Source of the DNA: Stieleria mannarensis
Lineage (GTDB): Bacteria > Planctomycetota > Planctomycetia > Pirellulales > Pirellulaceae
Length of the DNA stretch: 64,000 nt
Reading direction: 5' to 3'
NCBI RefSeq assembly: GCF_014154935.1
Contig: NZ_JACEHH010000024.1
Span: 87,266 to 151,265 of the forward strand
Numbering within the stretch: the stretch's first letter is position 1; each line of letters begins with the position of its first letter. A model generated the notes under the pieces. It was not told the origin of the DNA and ran no database searches. It was given only the letters and a program-made list of their open reading frames with translations. Below, in pieces: positions 8,631 through 17,487 of the stretch. The translations under genes were made by a program, and so were the position numbers.

Positions 8631-11624
8631 TTACTGCTCGTAGTCGCTCATCGGGATACAGCTGCAGACCAGGTTGCGATCGCCGTAGGTGTTGTCGATG
8701 CGACCGACGGTGGGCCAGAATTTTGCGTCGCGCAACCAGGCGGCCGGCCAAGCGGCTTGCTCGCGGCTGTAGGGATGCGACCAATCATCGCTGCCGATTT
8801 CATGCATCGTGTGCGGGGCATTGTGCAGCGGGTTGTCGTCGCGATCCATTTGGCCGTCTTCGATCGCCTGGATCTCTTTGCGGATTGCGATCAGTGCGTC
8901 ACAGAAGCGGTCCAGTTCTTCCTTGGATTCGCTTTCGGTCGGCTCGATCATCAACGTTCCGGCGACGGGCCAAGACATCGTCGGCGCGTGGAACCCGTAA
9001 TCCATCAACCGCTTGGCGATGTCGTCGGTTTTAATGCCGGCGGTTTTCTCGAAGCTGCGGCAATCGATGATAAACTCGTGCGCGACGAATCCGTTGGCGT
9101 CGGTGTACAGCACGTCGTAGTGTTCGGACAGTCGTTTGGCCATGTAGTTGGCGTTCAGAATCGCGACTTGCGTGGCCTTCTTCAGCCCCGCGGCGCCCAT
9201 CAGGGCGATGTAGACGTAGCTGATCGTCAGAATGCTGGGGCTGCCATACGGGGCCGCGGCGACCGGGCCGATGGCAAATTCGCCGGCGGTGTCGGGGCGT
9301 TCGACGGGGTGTCCGGGCAGGAACGGAACGAGTTGCTTGGCCACACCGATCGGGCCCATGCCGGGGCCGCCGCCGCCGTGGGGAATGCAGAATGTCTTGT
9401 GCAAGTTCAAGTGGCAGACGTCGGCGCCACAGATGCCCGGGCTGGTCAAACCGACTTGGGCGTTCATGTTCGCACCGTCCATGTAGACTTGGCCGCCGTG
9501 CTGGTGAATCACGTCGCACACTTCACGGATCGTCGGTTCAAACACGCCGTGCGTGGACGGATAGGTGATCATCAGCGCGGACAGGTGATCGGCGTGCTTG
9601 GACGCTTTGGCTCGCAAGTCGTCCATGTCGATGTCACCACGATCGTCGCACTTGATCGCCACGACTTTCATGCCGGCCATCACCGCCGATGCCGGGTTGG
9701 TTCCGTGGGCCGAGGTCGGGATCAGGCAAACGTTGCGGACGTTCTCGCGGCCTTCCGATTTGGCCATGTGTTCGTGGTAGGCGCGGATCACCAACAACCC
9801 GGCGTATTCCCCTTGTGACCCCGCGTTGGGTTGCAAACTGACCGCGGCGAAACCGGTGACTTCGCACAGCCAGCGTTCCAGTTCGCGGAACATGTGCGTG
9901 TAGCCGCGCCACTGGACGTCGGGGGCAAACGGGTGGATGTTCGCAAACTCGGGCCACGTCACCGGGATCATCTCGCTGGTCCCATTCAACTTCATCGTGC
10001 AGGACCCCAGCGGGATCATGCTGTTGGCCAACGAGAGGTCGCGGCCCATCAGTTTAAAGATGTAACGCAGCAATTCGGTTTCGCTGCGGTAGCTGTGAAA
10101 GACTTCGTGGGTCATGAAGTCCGACGTGCGGGCGAACGCGCCCAGGTCCAACGTGCCATCGGCGTCGGCTTCGTTGACCAGTTCATCGACGTCGAAACCG
10201 GTGTAGTGCCCGAAGTTGAACGCGGCCAGCAGGTCGGCCACGAGCGCGCGGTCGGCGGTTTCGTCCAGCGTGACGCCCAGGGTTCCGTCGTCGTATTCAC
10301 GCAGGTTGATCAGCCGTTCGCGGGCGGCATCGGCAACCTGTCGGGCCGCGTGCGTGCGGCCCTTGCCCAGCCGGATGCGGATGGTGTCAAAGATCGGTCC
10401 GCCGCCGAGTGTTTCGTGTCCCAATCGCGCCAGCCCCTTGGCCAGGGCGGCGGTGTAGGCTTGGGTGCGTCGGGCGATATCGGTCAAGCCTTCGGGGCCG
10501 TGATAGACGCCGTAGAACGAGCTGATGATCGCCAGCAGGGCCTGGGCGGTGCAGATGTTGCTGGTCGCCTTGTCGCGGCGGATGTGTTGTTCGCGGGTTT
10601 GAATCGCCATCCGCAGCGCCCGATTGCCGTGCACGTCTTTGGAGATCCCGATGATGCGTCCGGGCAGCTTGCGGGCGTGTTTTTCATGTGTCGCGATGTA
10701 AGCGGCGTGCGGTCCGCCCAAGCCCATCGGCACGCCAAAGCGTTGGGCGCTGCCGACACAGATGTCCGCGCCCCACTCACCCGGCGGCGTCAAAACGGTC
10801 AGCCCCAGAATGTCAGCCGACGCGACCGTCATGCAGCCGCATTGTTTGGCTTTCTCGGCGACGTCACGGTAGTCTTCGATGCGGCCGTCGGTGGTCGGGT
10901 ATTGAACCAGCAATCCGCACAGCCCGCCTTCGCCATGTTCGAAATCGATCTCTTCGACCGGGCCGATCTTCAGGTCAATCCCAAGCCCGTCGGCGCGTGT
11001 TTGCAGCAGCGAGAGTGTTTGGGGGTGGCAATCATCACTGGCCCAGAAGCCGGTTTTCTTATGCGAGGCGATCGAATAGCACATCGTCATCGCTTCGGCC
11101 GCCGCGGTCGCTTCGTCCAACAGACTGGCACCGGCCAGCGGCAATCCGGTCAGGTCGGCGATCATGGTTTGGAAGTTCAACAACGCTTCCAAACGGCCCT
11201 GGGCGATTTCCGCTTGGTAGGGCGTGTACTGGGTGTACCAGCCCGGATTCTCCAGCACGTTCCGCAAGATCACCGGCGGGGTCACCGTGTCGGTGTAGCC
11301 CATGCCGATGCACGAACGGTGAACTTTATTTTTGCCGGCGATCGTTTTCAGTGCCGATAAAAATTCTCGTTCGCCCCGAGCCTCGGGAATCACCAGTTCC
11401 GATTCGAGCCGAATGTCGCGGGGAACGGTCGCGTCGGAAAGCCCCTCCAGCGAGTCGAATCCGACCGTCGCAAGCATGGTTTCCAAGTCGGACGGGGAGG
11501 GCCCGATGTGCCGTTTGGAAAATCCGTCCACAAAGTTGAGAATACGGGTGGCTGCGGAGCCATTGGTTCGCGATTCGCTGGACAGAGGCGTGCCAGAGGA
11601 AGGCTTGGTCGACGCGATGCTCAT
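8631..11624 (-). CDS. gcvP: Glycine dehydrogenase (decarboxylating), P protein
   Basis: The P protein of the glycine cleavage system decarboxylates glycine with PLP and passes the aminomethyl group to the lipoyl arm of GcvH. The 997-residue single chain joins both homologous halves, as in proteobacterial enzymes (usually about 950-970); the extra length is an N-terminal extension rich in Ser/Thr. The PLP lysine is in [16 protein letters not shown] at about residue 743. The N-terminal half keeps FSKRHIGPS and [41 protein letters not shown]. gcvT, gcvH and lpd are not adjacent, so the system is split. A downstream start is possible because the first 30 residues are not conserved in the family. 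Confidence 0.95.
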   Translation of the reverse strand: MSIASTKPSSGTPLSSESRTNGSAATRILNFVDGFSKRHIGPSPSDLETMLATVGFDSLEGLSDATVPRDIRLESELVIPEARGEREFLSALKTIAGKNKVHRSCIGMGYTDTVTPPVILRNVLENPGWYTQYTPYQAEIAQGRLEALLNFQTMIADLTGLPLAGASLLDEATAAAEAMTMCYSIASHKKTGFWASDDCHPQTLSLLQTRADGLGIDLKIGPVEEIDFEHGEGGLCGLLVQYPTTDGRIEDYRDVAEKAKQCGCMTVASADILGLTVLTPPGEWGADICVGSAQRFGVPMGLGGPHAAYIATHEKHARKLPGRIIGISKDVHGNRALRMAIQTREQHIRRDKATSNICTAQALLAIISSFYGVYHGPEGLTDIARRTQAYTAALAKGLARLGHETLGGGPIFDTIRIRLGKGRTHAARQVADAARERLINLREYDDGTLGVTLDETADRALVADLLAAFNFGHYTGFDVDELVNEADADGTLDLGAFARTSDFMTHEVFHSYRSETELLRYIFKLMGRDLSLANSMIPLGSCTMKLNGTSEMIPVTWPEFANIHPFAPDVQWRGYTHMFRELERWLCEVTGFAAVSLQPNAGSQGEYAGLLVIRAYHEHMAKSEGRENVRNVCLIPTSAHGTNPASAVMAGMKVVAIKCDDRGDIDMDDLRAKASKHADHLSALMITYPSTHGVFEPTIREVCDVIHQHGGQVYMDGANMNAQVGLTSPGICGADVCHLNLHKTFCIPHGGGGPGMGPIGVAKQLVPFLPGHPVERPDTAGEFAIGPVAAAPYGSPSILTISYVYIALMGAAGLKKATQVAILNANYMAKRLSEHYDVLYTDANGFVAHEFIIDCRSFEKTAGIKTDDIAKRLMDYGFHAPTMSWPVAGTLMIEPTESESKEELDRFCDALIAIRKEIQAIEDGQMDRDDNPLHNAPHTMHEIGSDDWSHPYSREQAAWPAAWLRDAKFWPTVGRIDNTYGDRNLVCSCIPMSDYEQ

Positions 11625-11759
11625 CGGAAAGGGGTTCTTCGTAGCGTGGGAAGAATTGAGAGGGTCCTATCGTAGAACAGTGAGAAGATTGTGTCAGCGG
11701 GCTAAATGGCGTGCCGGCAGGGCGAATTTGACGCGGTGGCGATACCGGCTTGGTCGAGG

Positions 11760-11826
11760 GTAGCGGAACTCGCCAAGAGTTTCGCCGGCCGCGCAACTTG
11801 CCGAAAGCCTTGGCGGCTTCCGCTAC
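11760..11826. repeat. Two-armed inverted repeat, GTAGCGGAA family
   Basis: Arm one starts GTAGCGGAACTCGCCAAGAG (11760-11784); arm two ends CTTGGCGGCTTCCGCTAC (11802-11826). The same two arms occur in opposite order at 58702-58779, meaning the whole element is inverted there; a single arm is at 6797-6821. The rest of the 11625-11994 gap has no recognisable gene. Confidence 0.8.
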
Positions 11827-11994
11827 CTTCAGGATTCTGATGCTGGTTTTGGGCAATCCACTCGGTCAGTTTTTCCCCGTTTGCTCGTAACACAATTTCA
11901 CGCCTTCCGCTTGCTAAACTGAAGTGTTGGTTGCGACCGTCGATCGAGCGGTAACCACTGGCCCGTTGGAATTTGGAAAGCGAGGAAGAAATCG

Positions 11995-12318
11995 ATGCGT
12001 CGATCTTGTGTGTGGTTATTCGCGGCCGTGGTCGTGATGGGGACGATCAATTTGGGTGACGCGGGGACCGCCACGGCGGGCCGCGGGTTCCGGCTGTTGC
12101 GTGGTCGCATGTCTTCGCCCCCCCGCACATACTCGACCCGACAACCCGTTTCGAAGTGGCGCAAGACATCCACGTGGTCGCGGCAAACGCAACCGGCAGC
12201 CAACGTCCCGCGGATCAATGGCCCGCGGATCAAGGGCCGCCATGATTGGCCCGGCGCTATCGGTTCACCGCCGGCCAACGACCAGTTCTTTCAAGATGTC
12301 AACGGATATTGGCGGTAG
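11995..12318 (+). CDS. Small secreted hypothetical protein
   Basis: This 107-residue protein has no family I recognise. It starts with a typical signal peptide (MRRSCVWLFAAVVVMGTINLGDAG, cleavage near TATA-G). The mature part is short, very basic and rich in Arg, Ser, Pro and Gln, ending in ANDQFFQDVNGYWR. A GAGGAAG stretch lies about nine bases before the ATG. It ends exactly where the converging rimK gene ends (adjacent bases 12318/12319), which supports it being real. It could bind nucleic acid or polyanions in the periplasm, but that is a guess from charge only. Confidence 0.6.
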   Translation: MRRSCVWLFAAVVVMGTINLGDAGTATAGRGFRLLRGRMSSPPRTYSTRQPVSKWRKTSTWSRQTQPAANVPRINGPRIKGRHDWPGAIGSPPANDQFFQDVNGYWR

Positions 12319-13545
12319 TCATTGCGCCGCTTCGGGATCGTTGGTCATCGCTTCGTGGGCGACGGGCAGATCGGGCAAGTCACGCACCTTGGGCTTGCGG
12401 ATTCGGCGTGTTTTCTTGGGGATCAGCCCCCGCATCAATTCCAATTTTCCGAAGCACAACAGGCGATCACCGGCCATCAGCACGCGGTCGGCCCTGGGGT
12501 TGGGGATCACGGATGAACCGCGGTAGAGCGTCAGGGCATTGATGTCTTTTTCTCTCAGCCCAGATGCTTGGATGGTCTTGTCGACGAATTCGGATCCCTC
12601 GGGGACGTGGATTTCGGCCACGCCGTAACCTCGGCTGACGGTCAGACGTTGCCGCAAATCGATTTCGGGGAAATCGACCTGGGCGGCGATGTAGTCGATG
12701 ATGGAACCGGCGATGTCCAGTTGCAGGCAGTGTTCGATGCCTTCCAATCCGGGCGACGAGTTGACTTCCATGATCTGCGGGCCGTCCTTGCCTTCCAGCA
12801 TGTCGACGCCGGCGACACGCAACCCCATGATTTGAGTGGTTCGGATGGCCGCGTCACGATATTCCTCGGGCAGGTCGACCGGTTCGGTCACACCGCCACG
12901 GTGCACGTTGCTGCGAAACTCCTGGCCTTGGGCGACCCGCCGCATGGCGCCGACGACTTGGTCTCCGACCACGAACGCGCGGATGTCTTTGCCCTTGCTC
13001 TCGGCGACGAACTTTTGGATCAGCACGTTTTGTTTCTGACTTTGCAACAACTCGACGATCGCTTCGGCTGCCTTGACCGATTCGGCCAGCAACACGCCGA
13101 TGCCCTGCGTGCCTTCTAACAGTTTGATGATGACGGGCGCCCCGCCGACTCGCTCGATCGCCGGCAACACATCCCGTTTGTCGCGGACGAAGGTGGTTTC
13201 GGGGATGCCGATCTGGTGCCGGCTAAGGATTTGCAGGCTGCGGAGTTTGTCGCGGGAATTGGAGATCCCGGCCGAAGAGTTCGTGGTGAAGATGTCCATC
13301 TGTTCGAACTGCCGCACGACAGCGGTGCCGAACTGGGTGATGGAGGCGCCGATGCGTGGCAGCACGGCGTCGTATTCGGACAGGTGTTTGCCGCGAAAGA
13401 ACAGATCGGGTTCGGCCGGTTTCAGGTCGATCGCGAACTTCAACGTGTCCAACACCTTCACCTTGTGTCCGCGTTGGATGGCGGCTTCACGCAATCGGCG
13501 GGTGCTGTAGCAGCGAATGCTTCGCGAGAGGATTCCGAGTTTCAT
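12319..13545 (-). CDS. rimK: RimK-type ATP-grasp ligase with C-terminal TrkA-C domain
   Basis: RimK-type enzymes add glutamate residues to the C-terminus of ribosomal protein S6 or make related amide bonds, using ATP. The N-terminal 300 residues match RimK (MKLGILSRSIRCYSTRRL, LPRIGASITQFGTAVVRQFE, the ATP-grasp segments VIIKLLEGTQGIGV and FVAESKGKDIRAFVVGD, and the metal-site EVNSSPGLEGIE). Residues about 310-380 add a TrkA-C/RCK-C fold (GVAEIHVPEGSEFVDKTI to MAGDRLLCFG), a ligand-sensing module usual on ion channels. At 408 residues it is about 100 longer than E. coli RimK. The next gene downstream in the same direction is an AstE-type hydrolase 66 bp away on its upstream side, a pairing that suggests peptide-tail synthesis and trimming. 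Confidence 0.9.
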   Translation of the reverse strand: MKLGILSRSIRCYSTRRLREAAIQRGHKVKVLDTLKFAIDLKPAEPDLFFRGKHLSEYDAVLPRIGASITQFGTAVVRQFEQMDIFTTNSSAGISNSRDKLRSLQILSRHQIGIPETTFVRDKRDVLPAIERVGGAPVIIKLLEGTQGIGVLLAESVKAAEAIVELLQSQKQNVLIQKFVAESKGKDIRAFVVGDQVVGAMRRVAQGQEFRSNVHRGGVTEPVDLPEEYRDAAIRTTQIMGLRVAGVDMLEGKDGPQIMEVNSSPGLEGIEHCLQLDIAGSIIDYIAAQVDFPEIDLRQRLTVSRGYGVAEIHVPEGSEFVDKTIQASGLREKDINALTLYRGSSVIPNPRADRVLMAGDRLLCFGKLELMRGLIPKKTRRIRKPKVRDLPDLPVAHEAMTNDPEAAQ

Positions 13546-13611
13546 GGCGACACCGTATTGGCGATTCGGTTGATGAGAGAAGGAAAACGGCGGGACAAGA
13601 GGAACGGCAGT

Positions 13612-14682
13612 CTAGTTTGGATCGACGATTTGGATGTTCGTCGACAGGTGTTCTTGGGCGGTTCGTTGAACATCGTCGGCCTGGGAATGTTTTTCCACGC
13701 GGCGGGCACTTTTGGCGCCGGCCAGGCGTCCCAAATGGACGACGGGTTCGCCGGGCTGGACCGCCGGCAGCGTCGACATCCCGATCACGATCCCGTCAAA
13801 GGGGGCCAGAAGTTGGTTTTGGTCTTGATGGACCAGCGTGCTGTTGGTGGCGATCGGCTGGCCGGCGGCGACCGTGCTGCCCGGCGAGACGTGCATGTCC
13901 ATGAACCCGCCGCGTTCGGCGCGGACCCACTTGGTTTGCTTGATCTTGACTTGGCCGGCGGGCATTTCGGGGTCGCCGTCCATCATGTCCAATTCTTTCA
14001 GCACGTTCAGGACGCCGCGTTTCATGCAGTCGACGATCGACGGTTCGACCTTCCAGACCTCGCCGCCTTCGACCACGATCGTCGGGCAGCCCGACAGGGT
14101 GGCTTCGCGGCGAAACGATCCCTTGGGGCCTTTTCCGTCCAAGATCACGCCGGCGCCGAACGCTTCGGCCAGCCGCATGCACTGGGGGTTGCGAAAGTCG
14201 GCTCGGACGTTCGGGTAGTTGGTCCGGCGGACCGCGGCGGTGTGCAGGTCGATCCCAAAATCACTGCGTCGGACGATGGCATCGAAGATCACTTTTGCCA
14301 TCCGCGTGGCCATGCTTCCGCTGGCGTTGCCGGGGAAGCAACGATTCAGGTCACGGCGGTCGGGCAGGTAGCGCGAGTGACGCTCGAACCCCAGCACGTT
14401 CAGGACGGGAATCAGGACGACCGTGCCTGCGGTCAGCTGCAATTCGCCGTCGGCGATCAGCGAGCGGATGGCGCCGGTTCCGTTGATTTCGTCCCCATGC
14501 AAGGCCCCGGACACGAACACCGTCGGGCCGTCCCGGTGGCCGCGGATCACCCGCACGGCGATGCCGATGTCACGGCTGCTGTAACTTTCGGTGATCAATA
14601 ATTCCGAGTTGACCGATTCACCGGGGGCGACGGACTTGTCGAACCAAGATTGGACCGAAGAATGGGATGGATCTGGAACCAT
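13612..14682 (-). CDS. Succinylglutamate desuccinylase/aspartoacylase-family zinc hydrolase
   Basis: Members of this M14-like family cleave N-acyl amino acids with one zinc. The 356-residue protein shows the zinc motif HGDE (His62, Glu65) and the third ligand in DLHTA (His147), then VVEGGE. The C-terminal third (from about residue 240) forms a beta-rich domain with MHVSPGSTVAAGQPIA, resembling a biotinyl/lipoyl-like fold. The start is placed at ATG 14682 because a TATAAT box lies only 6-11 bases before the longer ATG at 14733, which would otherwise give a leaderless message. It sits upstream of rimK on the same strand, so the two are likely co-transcribed; it may process acyl or glutamyl groups. 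Real substrate unknown. Confidence 0.85.
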   Translation of the reverse strand: MVPDPSHSSVQSWFDKSVAPGESVNSELLITESYSSRDIGIAVRVIRGHRDGPTVFVSGALHGDEINGTGAIRSLIADGELQLTAGTVVLIPVLNVLGFERHSRYLPDRRDLNRCFPGNASGSMATRMAKVIFDAIVRRSDFGIDLHTAAVRRTNYPNVRADFRNPQCMRLAEAFGAGVILDGKGPKGSFRREATLSGCPTIVVEGGEVWKVEPSIVDCMKRGVLNVLKELDMMDGDPEMPAGQVKIKQTKWVRAERGGFMDMHVSPGSTVAAGQPIATNSTLVHQDQNQLLAPFDGIVIGMSTLPAVQPGEPVVHLGRLAGAKSARRVEKHSQADDVQRTAQEHLSTNIQIVDPN

Positions 14683-14738
14683 AGGGGAACGATCGCAAAG
14701 CACGCGGCTTTTGATGAGTGTCGGACAATTCATCTTCT

Positions 14739-14744
14739 ATTATA
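14739..14744 (-). promoter_or_regulatory. -10 box for the AstE-type gene/rimK
   Basis: A perfect TATAAT on the minus strand, in the short divergent gap shared with the kinase gene. No good -35 is seen 16-18 bases upstream. Transcription would begin close to 14733, leaving about 50 bases before the preferred ATG at 14682. Confidence 0.45.
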
Positions 14745-14850
14745 TGGCAGACGAGGTGCTTGTTGCAGCGGGCAAGCGTTCCGATTGGGGCGGCAAACCG
14801 CGGTCCGATCGAGTACGATCTGTTGATCATTGGGTGTTGACTGGAAACGC

Positions 14851-15696
14851 ATGGCAAAACGATCTGACTATCCGATCTCCCGCGATCCCCCACGGCTTCG
14901 CGTGGGCAGCCGTCTGGGCAAGTACCGGCTCAATCGACGGATCGGGCAAGGCGGCTTTGCCGACGTCTATGCCGCCACCGACACCTTGCTGTCGACCAAG
15001 GTGGCGCTGAAGATCCCCAATTCAAGGTGGGTCACGCCGGAGCTGATCGATGAGTTCCGACGGGAGGTCAAACTGACGATCGAGCTGGATCATCCCAACA
15101 TCCTGCCGATTCGCGACGCCCGGTTCATCGAAGGGCACTTTGTCATCGTGTCGCCGTTGGCCAAGCGGACGCTCAATGACCGGTTGAGCAAACGGATCCG
15201 GTTCGAACTGGGGTTCGAGTTGATGTCGCAATTGCTCGAAGCGGTCTCGTATGCCCACGCGATGGGGGTGATCCATTGCGACATCAAACCCGAGAACATT
15301 TTGCTGTTCGACGACGATTGGTTGCGGCTGGCGGATTTCGGCATCGCCAAGGTGGCCCAGCAAACGATCAACGGTTCGGGCACCGGGACGCTCGGCTACA
15401 TGCCACCGGAGCAGGCGATGGGAAAGCCGTCGGCCCGCAGCGACGTGTTTTCGCTCGGTCTGATCGCTTACCGATTGTTTTCGGGGAAATGGCCGGAGTA
15501 TCCCTTCGATTGGCCATTCCCCGGTGCGGCGACGATCCGCAAACGCGTGCATCCGGATCTGATCGGCATCATTCGAAAATCGGTGGCCATCAAACCGCGA
15601 GACCGCTATGCCGATGCCGGTAAGATGGCCGCGGAGTGGGAAAAATCGCGAACCAAGGCGATTCGACACGTCCTTCGAAAACGAAAGTCCAGTTAA
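14851..15696 (+). CDS. Cytosolic Ser/Thr protein kinase, non-RD type
   Basis: The 281-residue protein is a bare Hanks-type kinase with no membrane segment or sensor domain. The glycine loop IGQGGFADVY (31-40), ATP-anchoring Lys54 in VALK, the catalytic loop HCDIKPEN (142-149), DFG (162-164) and the GTLGYMPPEQ activation segment are all present. The catalytic loop has Cys in place of the Arg of HRD, so regulation by activation-loop phosphorylation may be lost. The ATG at 14851 follows a TGGAAA stretch; a TTG seven codons earlier is less likely. Its stop codon touches the start of the PP2C phosphatase gene, so the two form an operon and probably act on the same targets. Confidence 0.9.
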   Translation: MAKRSDYPISRDPPRLRVGSRLGKYRLNRRIGQGGFADVYAATDTLLSTKVALKIPNSRWVTPELIDEFRREVKLTIELDHPNILPIRDARFIEGHFVIVSPLAKRTLNDRLSKRIRFELGFELMSQLLEAVSYAHAMGVIHCDIKPENILLFDDDWLRLADFGIAKVAQQTINGSGTGTLGYMPPEQAMGKPSARSDVFSLGLIAYRLFSGKWPEYPFDWPFPGAATIRKRVHPDLIGIIRKSVAIKPRDRYADAGKMAAEWEKSRTKAIRHVLRKRKSS

Positions 15697-16512
15697 ATGG
15701 CCAGCCGGCAAAGCGTTTCCACATCGATGCCCCCGACGCAGCTGTATCTGGAATGTGAGATGGAGCAGCCGGAGGTTTTCGATCATGCCCAGGGCCGCGT
15801 GTCGGCGTTCGCACGCACCTGTCCCGGCAAACAAGAGCCCAACGACGACAGCGCCGCAGTGATCCGAACCTTGGACGACGCCCTGGTCATGGCCGTCGCC
15901 GATGGGGTCGGCGGATCGCCATCGGGGCACCGGGCGTCGGCCATCGCGATGCAATGTCTGGTCGAAAGCCTGCAGTCCCAGACCGACAGTGGCGACCTGA
16001 GACCGTGGATCTTGGACGGGATCGAGAAAGCCAACGACCGCATCCTCCAACTCGGGATCGGAGCCGGAACGACGCTCTCGGTGGTCGAGGTGCAGCAGCG
16101 GATCGCGCGGGGTTACCAAGTCGGCGATTCGATGGCCTTGATCGTCGGCCAACGTGGCGTGATCAAGTGGAAATCGACCTCGCATTCGCCGGTCGGCTAC
16201 GCCGTCGAATCGGGGATGATGGGCGAGGAGGAAGCGATGTACCACGACGATCGCCACTATGTCTCGAATCTGGTAGGGTCCAAAAGCATGCACATCGAGA
16301 TCGGGCCGGCGGTCACGTTGGCGGCCCGCGATACGATCGTCTTGGCCAGCGACGGACTGTTCGACAACTTGCATCTGGACGAGGTCTGCTCCCTGGCCCG
16401 CGTCGGCCCGCCGGTCCAACGCATCCGCCGGCTGATCGATCAGGCGACCGAGCGGATGCACACCGATCGGGGCAAGCCCGATGATTTAAGCATCGTGTTG
16501 CTCGCGCCCTAA
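15697..16512 (+). CDS. PP2C-family Ser/Thr protein phosphatase
   Basis: This 271-residue phosphatase starts at the base after the kinase stop codon, a translationally coupled kinase/phosphatase pair. Metal-dependent phosphatase motifs run in order: NDDS (Asp50/51), ADGVGG (Asp69), GAGTTLS, QVGDSMALIV where most relatives have GDSR, LASDGLFDN, and KPDDLS near the C-terminus. Length equals a minimal PP2C domain. The absence of a signal peptide or membrane segment puts it in the cytosol with the kinase, where it would reverse that kinase's phosphorylations. Confidence 0.9.
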   Translation: MASRQSVSTSMPPTQLYLECEMEQPEVFDHAQGRVSAFARTCPGKQEPNDDSAAVIRTLDDALVMAVADGVGGSPSGHRASAIAMQCLVESLQSQTDSGDLRPWILDGIEKANDRILQLGIGAGTTLSVVEVQQRIARGYQVGDSMALIVGQRGVIKWKSTSHSPVGYAVESGMMGEEEAMYHDDRHYVSNLVGSKSMHIEIGPAVTLAARDTIVLASDGLFDNLHLDEVCSLARVGPPVQRIRRLIDQATERMHTDRGKPDDLSIVLLAP

Positions 16513-16513
16513 C

Positions 16514-16537
16514 GTGGGGTAAGCATCCTGCTTGCCA
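16514..16537. repeat. Dispersed palindrome, GTAAGCATCCTGCTTGCC family, copy 1
   Basis: GTGGGGTAAGCATCCTGCTT then GCCA, starting right behind the PP2C stop. The core AAGCATCCTGCTT is a hairpin. A near-identical copy is at 22233-22256. It may mark the 3' end of the kinase/phosphatase transcript. Confidence 0.7.
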
Positions 16538-16890
16538 TCCGGTGCCAGCGGGACGCGTGGGCGAGCGGCACATGGGCGAATTCTCGATCACCACGTACCA
16601 CCGGCATCATCGCTTCGTTTTATCGACGAGGCCAAACCGTCATTTCCACGCGATTGAGTCAAACGCCGGGAACGATTCAGCCGTTATCCATTCGCCGAAG
16701 CCGACGACAAACGATTGGCAATGAATTGAATTGCCTTCTGCAACGAGCCGAATGATCAACGTCGGAGTTCTCCGGTCGATGCAGAACCTGCTGAAGAGCC
16801 TCGGAAATCGGTCATTTTTCCCTCGACCGAAAATCCTTTCCTTTTTCCTGTAACAATTGACACCGGGATGTGGGTTACTCGTGGAGTCAA
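16538..16890. other. Gene-free gap upstream of the ECF sigma gene
   Basis: No gene or further repeat is recognisable. The sequence becomes AT-richer towards the sigma gene (TTTTTCCCTC, TTTCCTTTTTCCTGTAACAATTG near 16810-16858), which is where its promoter should lie, but no promoter could be assigned with confidence. Confidence 0.4.
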
Positions 16891-17487
16891 ATGATGCAGG
16901 ATCCCGAAACACGACCGTCGCTGATCGGCCAGCTACATGACCCGGCATCACACGATGCCTGGGCGGAGTTTGTCGGTTTGTACCAGCCGGTCGTCTATCG
17001 GGTCGCCCGCGGGCGAGGGCTGCAACATGCCGACGCCGAAGATATAGCGCAGGATGTTTTCGCTACGGTTGGCCGCAAGGTTGGCGAGTTCGATCTGGGA
17101 CGATGCGGTTCGTTTCGTGGCTGGTTGTTGAAGATCACTCGCGACCAGGTCGTTAACAAACTGACTCGCGGCCCTCGTGATGTCGGCAGCGGCGATTCGG
17201 AAGTGCAAGCGATGCTCGGCGAGCAACCGGCACGCAGCGAAACACTGACCCTGCTGAGGGTTGAGCACCAGCGAGCCCTGCTGGCGAGGGCCGCCGAACG
17301 GTTGCGTGGTTCGATCAGCCCACCGATCTGGGATGCGTTCTGGATCACGGCCGTCGAGGGAATTTCGATCGCGGAAGCCGCCGAGAGATTGGGGAAGACT
17401 GAAGGAAGCGTTCGCGTGGCCCGTTGCCGCGTGTTGGCAAGACTACGAAAAGAGGTACAGGACCATGATTGCCCGTTTTCATTATGA
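16891..17487 (+). CDS. ECF-type RNA polymerase sigma factor
   Basis: The 198-residue protein has sigma region 2 (YQPVVYRVARGRGLQHADAEDIAQDVFATV) and region 4 (WDAFWITAVEGISIAEAAERLGKTEGSVRVARCRVLARLRKE), with no region 1 or 3: an extracytoplasmic-function sigma factor of the planctomycete type. A GGAG lies five bases before ATG 16891; the GTG at 16870 has no such signal. Its last 23 bases overlap a zinc-finger kinase gene in another frame. In Planctomycetes ECF genes are often linked to Ser/Thr kinases in place of classic anti-sigma factors, so the kinase probably controls this sigma factor. Target promoters unknown. Confidence 0.92.
   Translation: MMQDPETRPSLIGQLHDPASHDAWAEFVGLYQPVVYRVARGRGLQHADAEDIAQDVFATVGRKVGEFDLGRCGSFRGWLLKITRDQVVNKLTRGPRDVGSGDSEVQAMLGEQPARSETLTLLRVEHQRALLARAAERLRGSISPPIWDAFWITAVEGISIAEAAERLGKTEGSVRVARCRVLARLRKEVQDHDCPFSL

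Noticed and set aside
17261..17464. N-terminal extension of the zinc-finger kinase into the sigma gene
   Set aside because: The extra 68 codons lie entirely in the sigma region 4 coding sequence in another frame and look like shadow translation; the ATG at 17465 has a ribosome-binding-like AGGA.
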